A stretch of 46,373 bases of DNA, taken from assembly GCF_001956585.1 (NCBI RefSeq), contig NZ_MSRR01000005.1, positions 1 through 46,373 of the forward strand, written 5' to 3'. Below, piece by piece: positions 15,524 through 21,798 of the stretch. This DNA comes from Actinomyces naeslundii (GTDB lineage Bacteria > Actinomycetota > Actinomycetes > Actinomycetales > Actinomycetaceae). A program made the position numbers and the translations under genes. A model generated the notes under the pieces. That model ran no database searches and was not told the origin of the DNA. It saw nothing but the letters and a program-made list of their open reading frames with translations. The first letter of the stretch is position 1, and each line of letters starts with the position of its first letter.

Positions 15524-17260
15524 ATGAGAAGTGAGCTCGCGAAATATTTACGACTGCCGACTTCTGGGAACTCTGCGACCGGGGTGGCATCGCCGCGGCG
15601 ACCGGCGCTGATCGGTGGGCTTCTCGTTTTTCTCATGTTGCTCACCGGGCTTGGGTGGGCGGTATCCTCGCCGGTGCAGGGTTCTCCCGACGAGGACTAT
15701 CACCTGGGTAGCATTTGGTGTCCGCGTCCAGCGGACGGGTCATGCAAGATGGATACGGTCAATGGTAAGCCGGTGGTCCGTGTCCCCATCGCAGTGGCCA
15801 GCGATATAGTGGATTGTTATACCTTCAAATCGAGTATTTCTGCGGGATGCGTGCCTGGTTATCAGGACTCCGAGATAGGGTGGTCGGCGCGTTTTGACAA
15901 AGGTGCCTACCCGATTGGTTATTACCACTTTCATCACCTCTTTGTCGGTAAGGATGTGCAGACCTCGGTGCTGGTCATGCGCGGGGTCAATGTGCTCATC
16001 GCTGTCGCTCTCCTGGGGACAGTCGGCTTCTGTGCTCCCCCAAGACTGAAGCGGCCCCTGATCGGGGCGGTCGCAGCCTCGTGGATCCCCATGGGGGTCT
16101 ATTTCATCTCCTCCGTCAATCCCAGTTCGTGGGCCATCTCGGGGCTGTTGGTGTACGCCTCGGCACTGTATCTGGCAACCCAGCAGGAAGGGCGTTCCCG
16201 GGGCGTGCTGATACTCTGTGCCGTGATCGGTGCCGTCATGTGCCTGACATCTCGGTATGATGCGGCCTTCTTCCTTCTTATTATTGGCCTCGCCCTGCTC
16301 TTCGGTGTGCGATGGACTCGTAGGAGATGGCCGGAGCTGTGTGTTCTTGTCGGGGCGGCTATCGTCGGATCCGTCGTCTTCACGTCATCGTCCCAGACAT
16401 CTAAAGTCGCCTACTTCTCCCGTGTTGCGAATTTGATGGATTCGGCCATCGGGAAGTCCTTGCTGGTTCTTCTTGTTGTTGGCCTTGCCCTGATTTTCGC
16501 TGTGCGACGGGCTCGGCGATGGTGGCGAGAACTGTGTGTTGCTGCCGGAGTCGTTGTCTTCGGATTCTTCACCTTCATGTCGTCGTTGCAGGTGTCCAGA
16601 GTCTCTATCTTCTCCCGACTTCAGGAGCCGGCTCATTCTGCTGATGAACAGTCTTTTGTCGAGAAGTTGATTATTGGGATAGAGACTGCGCCGAAGTATC
16701 TTGGTGGGTTCTGGGGGCATGCGTGGAGTCCAGGTTGGTATGATGTCCCTTTACAGATCCGCAGCCCCCATATGTTAGCCATTATGGCTGCCGGAGCCTT
16801 TGTGGCAGTGTCTCTTCGCCGTGGCGGGTGGCGCAAGTGGGTCGCTCTGGCAGTCCTCATGGCGACGATGATCGGGCTTCCGGCGGTGTTCTACGCGAAC
16901 GGTGCCATGAACCCCATCGAGGAGTACCAGGCCCGGTATATTTTCCCGATGCTGGCGCCCACCTTCTTTCTCATGCTGGCCATCAATCAGGATGACAAGG
17001 AATGGTTCACGGTCCCGCAGGCCGTCTGGGTCTTCATCTGCGAGGCTGTCTGCCAGGCGATCAGCCTGCATACGCTGCTCATGCGATATGTTCACGGGAA
17101 CAGGGAGCCCTGGGAGCTCAATCTCAACAAGGGGATCGAGTGGTGGTGGAGCGCACCTGTGCCACCGATGACGGTCTGGTTCCTCACGACATGCGTTGCC
17201 ACCGCGGCATTGGGGATCGCCGCGGTGATGCTGACGCGTACAGCCGATAGGCAGGAGTAG
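15524..17260 (+). CDS. DUF2142-like polytopic membrane protein with internal duplication (578 aa)
   Basis: It has about eleven or more hydrophobic segments. After the first membrane segment comes an extracytoplasmic motif, SPDEDYHLGSIWCP, like the PPDE.xH motif of DUF2142 proteins, which sit in polysaccharide loci and resemble lipid-linked-sugar glycosyltransferases of the GT-C kind (the acidic pair may be catalytic). Residues at 16274-16429 and 16469-16624 form a tandem duplication with a 65-residue period. The late EEYQARYIFPMLAP is also family-like. ATG 15524 is chosen for GGAGA at 15514-15518; the frame is open to 15479. Codon usage differs from neighbours: TTA occurs in frame at 15548, 16751 and 16775, and the first 1.3 kb is visibly richer in A+T. 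It may extend or decorate the polymer outside the membrane; this is inference. Confidence 0.75.
   Translation: MRSELAKYLRLPTSGNSATGVASPRRPALIGGLLVFLMLLTGLGWAVSSPVQGSPDEDYHLGSIWCPRPADGSCKMDTVNGKPVVRVPIAVASDIVDCYTFKSSISAGCVPGYQDSEIGWSARFDKGAYPIGYYHFHHLFVGKDVQTSVLVMRGVNVLIAVALLGTVGFCAPPRLKRPLIGAVAASWIPMGVYFISSVNPSSWAISGLLVYASALYLATQQEGRSRGVLILCAVIGAVMCLTSRYDAAFFLLIIGLALLFGVRWTRRRWPELCVLVGAAIVGSVVFTSSSQTSKVAYFSRVANLMDSAIGKSLLVLLVVGLALIFAVRRARRWWRELCVAAGVVVFGFFTFMSSLQVSRVSIFSRLQEPAHSADEQSFVEKLIIGIETAPKYLGGFWGHAWSPGWYDVPLQIRSPHMLAIMAAGAFVAVSLRRGGWRKWVALAVLMATMIGLPAVFYANGAMNPIEEYQARYIFPMLAPTFFLMLAINQDDKEWFTVPQAVWVFICEAVCQAISLHTLLMRYVHGNREPWELNLNKGIEWWWSAPVPPMTVWFLTTCVATAALGIAAVMLTRTADRQE
16274..16429 (+). 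repeat. Internal tandem duplication, copy A
   Basis: 156 bp encoding LLIIGLALLFGVRW and onward to YFSRVA. It aligns without gaps to copy B 195 bp later; the DNA is also visibly similar. 27 of 52 residues are identical. Confidence 0.85.
16469..16624 (+). repeat. Internal tandem duplication, copy B
   Basis: 156 bp encoding LLVVGLALIFAVRR and onward to IFSRLQ; the gap-free partner of copy A. Both contain a membrane segment, a basic RRxW turn, ELCV, a second membrane segment and SSxQxSxVxxFSR. Confidence 0.85.
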
Positions 17261-17320
17261 CCGGCTCGCCGTCGTCCTCGTCAGGAACGAGATCGCGTTG
17301 TCGGGTCGGCGCTGAACGCC

Positions 17321-17357
17321 GCGGGCGGGAAGCACCAGACTGGTGCCGCCCGCCCGC
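17321..17357. terminator. Strong bidirectional stem-loop between convergent genes
   Basis: GCGGGCGGG (17321-17329) pairs with CCCGCCCGC (17349-17357). An AA/CG internal loop and an inner GCACCA/TGGTGC stem (17332-17337 with 17341-17346) around a 3-nt loop complete the hairpin. It lies between the DUF2142 stop and the rmlA stop, so it can end both transcripts; no T tract follows, as is common in high-GC actinobacteria. Confidence 0.75.
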
Positions 17358-17401
17358 AGTACTGGCTCAAGGGGCCGGCGCCGGATGCTCCGGCGGACGG
17401 C

Positions 17402-18274
17402 TCAGGCCTGCTGGTGCTCCAGCAGGCCCAGGAGGTAGGCGCCGTAGCCGGACTTCACCAGGGGCTCGGCGCGCCGGCGCAGGCCCTCGTCGTCGATGAA
17501 GCCCATACGCCAGGCGACCTCCTCGGGGGCGCCGATATTGAGGCCCTGACGGTGCTGGACGGTGCGGATGAAGCTGGTGGCGTCGGCCAGCGAGTCGAAG
17601 GTACCGGTGTCGAGCCAGGCGGTACCGCGGGGGAGGACTTCGACGGTGAGCCGGCCGGCCTCCAGGTAGGTGCGGTTGACGTCGGTGATCTCGTACTCAC
17701 CGCGGGCGGAGGGCTTGAGGCTCCTTGCGATCTCGACGACGTCGTTGTCATAGAAGTACAGGCCGGGCACGGCGTACGTGGAGCGGGGGCGGGCGGGCTT
17801 CTCCTCGATGGAGATGGCCTTGAAGTCCTCGTCGAACTCGACGACGCCGTAGGCCGTGGGGTCGGCAACCTGGTAGGCGTAGACGACGCCGCCGTCGGGG
17901 TTGGTGTGACGGCGCAGCTGCGTGCCCATGCCGGGGCCGTAGAAGATGTTGTCTCCCAGGACCAGGGCGGCGCTCTCGGAGCCGATGAAGTCGGCACCCA
18001 GGACGAAGGCCTGGGCCAGGCCGTTGGGCTCCTGCTGGACGGTGTAGGACAGGTTGACTCCGAGCTGGGAGCCGTCGCCCAGGAGGCGGTGGAAGGAGGG
18101 GGCGTCATGGGGGGTGGTGATGATGAGGACGTCCTGGATCCCGGCGAGCATGAGGGTGCTCAGCGGGTAGTAGATCATCGGCTTGTCATAGACGGGCACC
18201 AGCTGCTTGGAGGTCCCCAGGGTGATCGGGTTGAGTCGTGTGCCGGAGCCTCCGGCCAGAATGATTCCTCGCAT
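17402..18274 (-). CDS. rmlA: Glucose-1-phosphate thymidylyltransferase (290 aa)
   Basis: First enzyme of dTDP-rhamnose synthesis: dTTP + glucose-1-phosphate to dTDP-glucose + PPi. Residues 2-20 hold the nucleotidyltransferase signature [16 protein letters not shown], followed by [20 protein letters not shown], the RmlA fingerprint. [23 protein letters not shown] and LDTGTFDSL follow in the expected order. Length matches short RmlA. The start at 18274 places the signature at the N-terminus; the open frame upstream to 18355 is not family-like. It is transcribed away from rmlC across a 204-bp gap and ends against the DUF2142 gene with a shared terminator. Confidence 0.95.
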   Translation of the reverse strand: MRGIILAGGSGTRLNPITLGTSKQLVPVYDKPMIYYPLSTLMLAGIQDVLIITTPHDAPSFHRLLGDGSQLGVNLSYTVQQEPNGLAQAFVLGADFIGSESAALVLGDNIFYGPGMGTQLRRHTNPDGGVVYAYQVADPTAYGVVEFDEDFKAISIEEKPARPRSTYAVPGLYFYDNDVVEIARSLKPSARGEYEITDVNRTYLEAGRLTVEVLPRGTAWLDTGTFDSLADATSFIRTVQHRQGLNIGAPEEVAWRMGFIDDEGLRRRAEPLVKSGYGAYLLGLLEHQQA

Positions 18275-18404
18275 ACCCCAAGCATGACCCATCCGGGCCC
18301 TCGAGTGGCGCCAGGATCGGGCGAATCCGGGGTGCATGTTCGTGGTGCGCGGCACGTTCGGCTCGTACGGTCGCGTCCCTGAGGTACTGGTGCGGTGGCG
18401 CCGT

Positions 18405-18410
18405 TAGACT
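18405..18410 (+). promoter_or_regulatory. Candidate -10 box of rmlC
   Basis: TAGACT in the rmlA-rmlC intergenic region, about 68 bp before ATG 18479. No good -35 is visible, so confidence is low. Confidence 0.3.
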
Positions 18411-18478
18411 CCGTCAACAGGGCGGCGCCGAGGTGGTGACGCCGATATCGGGACTGACACGTGCGGAAGGGACTGTTC

Positions 18479-19060
18479 ATGGGGCAGATCGAGCTGGGCA
18501 AGCCGCTCGCCATCGAGAAGACGCCGATTCCGGGATTCCTGCGGATCGATCTGACTGTTCACGGGGACAACCGCGGCTGGTTCAAGGAGAACTGGCAGAG
18601 GGAGAAGATGCTGGCCCTGGGGCTGCCCGACTTCGGGCCGGTTCAGAACAACATCTCCTTCAACAATGAGGTCGGGGTGACCCGGGGTATCCACGCCGAG
18701 CCCTGGGACAAGTTCGTCTCGGTGGCCACCGGCCGGGTCTTCGGAGCCTGGGTGGACCTGCGCGAGGGGTCCTCCTTCGGGTCCGTCTACACCTGCGAGA
18801 TCGACCCGTCGGTGGCGGTGTTCGTGCCTCGGGGCGTGGGCAACGCCTATCAGACGCTGGAACCCAATACTGCCTACACCTACCTGGTCAACGACCACTG
18901 GTCTGCCGACGCCCAGTACACCTTCCTCAACCTGGCCGACGAGACGGCGAATGTGCCCTGGCCGATCGCGCTGACCGAGGCGATCCTCTCCGACAAGGAC
19001 AAGGCGCACCCCCGCCTGGCCGATGTCACCCCTTTCCCGTCGCCTGAGGTCGACGCCTAG
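18479..19060 (+). CDS. rmlC: dTDP-4-dehydrorhamnose 3,5-epimerase-like protein (193 aa)
   Basis: Cupin-fold RmlC family: LRIDLTVHGDNRGWFKENWQ at the N-terminus, then PVQNNISFN, GVTRGIHAEPWDKFVSVATG and VFGAWVDLREGSSFG. VFVPRGVGNAYQTLEPNTA and YLVNDHWSADAQ follow. It should epimerise C3 and C5 of the 4-keto sugar. The catalytic His of the usual RGLHYQ motif is kept, but within a different context (GIHAEPWDK), and the usual AHGF segment reads VGNAYQ. I recall this variant from actinobacterial proteins linked or fused to RmlD. GGAAGGGA at 18465-18472 supports ATG 18479. manA follows after 32 bp, probably in the same transcript. Confidence 0.88.
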   Translation: MGQIELGKPLAIEKTPIPGFLRIDLTVHGDNRGWFKENWQREKMLALGLPDFGPVQNNISFNNEVGVTRGIHAEPWDKFVSVATGRVFGAWVDLREGSSFGSVYTCEIDPSVAVFVPRGVGNAYQTLEPNTAYTYLVNDHWSADAQYTFLNLADETANVPWPIALTEAILSDKDKAHPRLADVTPFPSPEVDA

Positions 19061-19092
19061 GACGTGTCTGAGAGTCGGTACGGTGAGGCGCT

Positions 19093-20283
19093 ATGAGACG
19101 ACTTGAGCCCGCCCGCCAGCAGTACGCCTGGGGGTCGACCTCCGCCATTCCCGAGCTTCTGGGCGTGGCCGACGACGGCGTCCCGTGGGCCGAGGCCTGG
19201 TACGGCTCCCACCCGGCTGGGCCGGCTCGGGTCACCGGGGGCGATGCCCTCTCCGAGCTCATCGACGCCGAGCCGGAGCGTCTGCTGGGCGAGGACATCA
19301 TCTGGCGCTTCGGGCGCCGCCTGCCCTTCCTGCTCAAGCTCATCGCCCCCGAACGGCCCCTGTCCCTTCAGGTCCACCCCAGCCAGGCGCAGGCGGCCGA
19401 GGGCTACGCCCTGGAGGAAGAGGCGGGCATCGCCCTGGACCACCCCGCTCGCAACTACAAGGACACCAATCACAAGCCGGAGATGGTTCTGGCCCTCACC
19501 CGGTTCCAGGCGGTCGCCGGTTTCCGGGCCCCGCGCCGTGCCGTCGAGGTCCTCGCCGGGCTGGACAGCGTCCTGGCCCGCCGAATGCGTCGTACCCTGC
19601 GCCTCAACCCGACCCGCTACGGTATTCGGCAGGTCTTCTCCGACGTCGTCTCCGCGGCCACCCGCCCGAGTCCCGAGGAGATCGACGAGCTCGTCGCTGA
19701 GATCTCGGTCCGCTTCGAGGCCGGCATGTCCCCCTCGCTGCGGGTGGACTCCAATGTCCTGAAGATGGCGGGTACCTTCGCCGGGGACCCCGGCATCGCC
19801 GCCGCGCTCCTGCTCAACCCCGTCACCCTTCAGCCCGGTGAGGCGCTGTTCGTGCCGGCTGGCAGCGTCCACGCCTACATCTCCGGGCTGGGGGTGGAGG
19901 TCATGGCCTCCTCCGACAACGTGCTGCGCGCCGGGCTGACGCCTAAGCACATCGACGTCCCCGAGATGCTGGCCTGTGTCGACTACGTGGCCGCGCCGCC
20001 GGTGCGCCCGGCACCTGAGTACCTCTCTCGCGCCACCCGCGCCTACTACGCGCCGGTGGACGATTTCGAGCTCATGGTGACCACCGTGGTGGCCGCTGAC
20101 GGCCGCCTACCGGTCCCCGGGCGGGGGCCGCGCATCCTTCTGGCCGTCGAGGGTGCCATGACCCTGGTGACCCAGGCGGACTCACAGACCCTGGCCCAGG
20201 GGGAAGCCGTTTTCATCGGTGCCGATGAGCGCAGCCTCTCCGTTGAGGGGGAGGGGACTCTCATCCAGGCCGACGTTCCCTGA
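19093..20283 (+). CDS. manA: Mannose-6-phosphate isomerase, type I (396 aa)
   Basis: Zinc-dependent interconversion of fructose-6-phosphate and mannose-6-phosphate. Visible signatures are QQYAWGSTSAIPELLG, LLKLIAPERPLSLQVHPS (Q93 and H95 are zinc ligands), YKDTNHKPEMVLAL (the PMI I signature, with the Glu ligand), and LFVPAGSVHAYISGLG with a further His ligand. Length is normal. It supplies mannose for GDP-mannose, but phosphomannomutase and the pyrophosphorylase are not in the window. A TACGGT at 19079-19084 could be a -10 giving a nearly leaderless message in addition to read-through from rmlC. In other actinobacteria manA is near whiB2, which fits the neighbouring genes. Confidence 0.93.
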   Translation: MRRLEPARQQYAWGSTSAIPELLGVADDGVPWAEAWYGSHPAGPARVTGGDALSELIDAEPERLLGEDIIWRFGRRLPFLLKLIAPERPLSLQVHPSQAQAAEGYALEEEAGIALDHPARNYKDTNHKPEMVLALTRFQAVAGFRAPRRAVEVLAGLDSVLARRMRRTLRLNPTRYGIRQVFSDVVSAATRPSPEEIDELVAEISVRFEAGMSPSLRVDSNVLKMAGTFAGDPGIAAALLLNPVTLQPGEALFVPAGSVHAYISGLGVEVMASSDNVLRAGLTPKHIDVPEMLACVDYVAAPPVRPAPEYLSRATRAYYAPVDDFELMVTTVVAADGRLPVPGRGPRILLAVEGAMTLVTQADSQTLAQGEAVFIGADERSLSVEGEGTLIQADVP

Positions 20284-20350
20284 CGGCAGGGCTCGGAGCC
20301 CGGCCTCCTGTGCCCGAGGCGGTTGGACACCGATCCTCTGATCGCGATCG

Positions 20351-21148
20351 TCAGTCGGTCCGGGCCTCAGCGGTGCTGTCAGTAATGCCCTCCTGCCGGA
20401 TGGCGGCCGCGGCGACGTCGTCGCCCGCCTCAGGGGTGAGGACGACTGCTGTGCGCCCGGCGCTCCAGGCTGACAGCACCTTCTGTAGTGCCTGAGTAGT
20501 CCGGGTGCAGCGGACCAGGGCGGCGCGTGAACCGGCCTGGCCCTCAGTAGCGGTGGCAGCGGCCTCGACCCGGGCGGCCAGCTCGCAACGTGTCAGGGTG
20601 GTGGGCTCTGCGCCGTTCAGTACCCCGCCCCGCGTCCCGGAGGTGGTGAGGTCAGTGCCGAGGTCCGTGAGGCAGGGCAGGTCGGCGGGGGCGCTGACCG
20701 GCGTGAATCGGTCGGGGTAGGACATGAGGTCCGCAGCGCCGTCGAGCACGAGGGCGGGCAGGGCGCCCGGCCAGCGCAGCGCCAGGGAGGCAGCCGGGAT
20801 GAGCACCTGAACCTCTGCTGTGTCGCACAGGTTCTCAGGAGTGAAGGCCACACTCAGCTCGGGGCTGAGACCGGCGTTATCGATCTCCTCGGTACTTCCC
20901 AGGAGAACAGTGCGTCCCGCCGACCACGCCCCGCAGGCCCACGCCACTGTCCGCCAGTGCGGTGGGAGTCCTACATGAACTCCGTCACCCCGAGTGGACT
21001 CCGCTGTGATCAATCCCGCTATTTTGGCCAACCACATGGACAGAACATGTCCGGTCAACTCGACTCGCTCATCGGCTCCATAACAATTCAGCCACGGTCT
21101 GTCGGCATCATGAGGGCTGGGAAACAGCGCTAGCAGGGGGTCATGCAT
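20351..21148 (-). CDS. TIGR03089 family protein (265 aa)
   Basis: A conserved actinobacterial protein of unknown function. It resembles the N-terminal part of acyl/AMP-ligases without a full catalytic domain: RPWLNCYGADERVELTG, MWLAKIAGLI and GLPPHWRTVAWACGAWSAG match the family layout, but no AMP-binding P-loop (TSGTTG-type) is complete; LTTSGTRGG near residue 165 is only a partial echo. It is probably cytosolic. Homologues are often near rhamnose and mannose genes, as here (manA on one side, whiB on the other). It is convergent with manA (67 bp) and divergent from whiB. ATG 21148 is the first in-frame start followed by family-like sequence. Biochemical role unknown. Confidence 0.75.
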   Translation of the reverse strand: MHDPLLALFPSPHDADRPWLNCYGADERVELTGHVLSMWLAKIAGLITAESTRGDGVHVGLPPHWRTVAWACGAWSAGRTVLLGSTEEIDNAGLSPELSVAFTPENLCDTAEVQVLIPAASLALRWPGALPALVLDGAADLMSYPDRFTPVSAPADLPCLTDLGTDLTTSGTRGGVLNGAEPTTLTRCELAARVEAAATATEGQAGSRAALVRCTRTTQALQKVLSAWSAGRTAVVLTPEAGDDVAAAAIRQEGITDSTAEARTD

Positions 21149-21179
21149 GGCTCCAGATTGAAGCAGATCTACTGACGTT

Positions 21180-21193
21180 CAGGAAACTTCCTG
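21180..21193. promoter_or_regulatory. Dyad CAGGAA-AC-TTCCTG
   Basis: A perfect 6-bp inverted repeat. Its TTCCTGG (21188-21194) recurs 60 bp later at 21248-21254, pointing to repeated binding by one protein. Confidence 0.45.
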
Positions 21194-21246
21194 GTAGTGT
21201 CCAGCCGGTCGGGTCAATGTGGAATCGCGTGTCAGAGGCCCTGAAA

Positions 21247-21257
21247 TTTCCTGGAAA
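21247..21257. promoter_or_regulatory. Dyad TTTCC-T-GGAAA
   Basis: A perfect inverted repeat with a 1-nt centre that shares the TTCCTGG core with the dyad at 21180. A weaker inverse copy, CCAGGAG, lies at 21299-21305. Confidence 0.45.
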
Positions 21258-21346
21258 ATCATGCCCCTCCCCGCTGTCAGGCAGGCCGCGGGCACCTCCC
21301 AGGAGATTTGTAGGAAGTCAACATATGGTGGCAACCAGATGGGGAT

Positions 21347-21368
21347 ATTCCTTGAGATATCAAGGAAT
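21347..21368. promoter_or_regulatory. Perfect 9-bp inverted repeat upstream of the whiB promoter
   Basis: ATTCCTTGA (21347-21355), loop GATA, TCAAGGAAT (21360-21368). It ends 41 bp before the -35 box, a place suited to an activator. It could also form a hairpin, but no transcript in this direction is known. Confidence 0.6.
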
Positions 21369-21409
21369 GATGTCTACGGTAACGAGAGGGTGAACTTTCC
21401 CTCGCCGGC

Positions 21410-21439
21410 TTGACTGGCCTTGTCTCACACGCATGTAAT
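21410..21439 (+). promoter_or_regulatory. Promoter of the whiB operon
   Basis: TTGACT (21410-21415), an 18-bp spacer and TGTAAT (21434-21439): the best sigma-70-type promoter in the window. The expected start near 21446 leaves a ~32-nt leader with AAGGGAGG (21465-21472) before ATG 21478. Confidence 0.72.
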
Positions 21440-21477
21440 TCTTACTGACAAGAAGCTCGGATCGAAGGGAGGCCGAC

Positions 21478-21798
21478 ATGTGGAACATCCTCGGCGACGG
21501 CCCGCTCAAGCAGCCGGAGGAGCCTGACGCAGAAGTCCTGTCGCTCCTCTTCGGCGGTGGTGACGACGTCGATGAAGGTCCTCTGGCGTGGCAGGAGCGC
21601 GCGCTGTGCGCTCAGACGGACCCGGAGGCGTTCTTCCCCGAGAAGGGTGGTTCCACACGCGAGGCCAAGCGAGTCTGCGCGACCTGCGAGGTTCGCGAGG
21701 AGTGCCTCGAGTACGCCCTCGCCAACGACGAGCGCTTCGGTATCTGGGGCGGCATGTCGGAGCGCGAACGGCGCAAGCTCAAGCGTCGCGCAGTATGA
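21478..21798 (+). CDS. whiB2: WhiB-family iron-sulfur regulator, WhiB2/WhmD type (106 aa)
   Basis: WhiB proteins bind a [4Fe-4S] cluster through four Cys and usually act with the principal sigma factor; WhiB2/WhmD is linked to septation and cell division. Here the Cys are in ALCAQTD, then CATC and EEC (C...CxxCx5C spacing), with FFPEKGGSTREAKRVC between them. The turn GIWGGMSERERRKLKRR with the basic tail is the DNA-binding end. The WQERALCAQTDPEAFFPEKG pattern is WhiB2-like. The stop overlaps the next gene's ATG (ATGA, 21795-21798), which implies coupled translation with the GT2 fusion, an uncommon partner for such a regulator. Strong promoter and ribosome site are listed above. Confidence 0.93.
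   Translation: MWNILGDGPLKQPEEPDAEVLSLLFGGGDDVDEGPLAWQERALCAQTDPEAFFPEKGGSTREAKRVCATCEVREECLEYALANDERFGIWGGMSERERRKLKRRAV

Larger units (their letters stand above)
21149..21477. other. 329-bp intergenic region upstream of whiB
   Basis: No convincing gene; the small frame at 21219-21413 lacks a ribosome site and family features. Compared with its surroundings the region is A+T-rich and has several TTCC/GGAA inverted repeats (listed separately), a direct GTAACG/GTGAAC pair at 21379-21395, and a good promoter at 21410-21439. It probably holds the control region of whiB and of the divergent TIGR03089 gene. Confidence 0.7.

Noticed and set aside
20289-20301. GGGCTC-G-GAGCCC near the manA stop as terminator
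   Set aside because: A loop of one base is too tight for a stable hairpin, and no other support was found.
21219-21413. Small open frame in the whiB upstream region
   Set aside because: No ribosome site and it runs over inverted repeats; more likely regulatory DNA.
21588-21794. Upstream extension of the GT2 fusion into whiB
   Set aside because: Overlaps whiB out of frame and is Arg-rich; the ATGA overlap at 21795 is the natural start.
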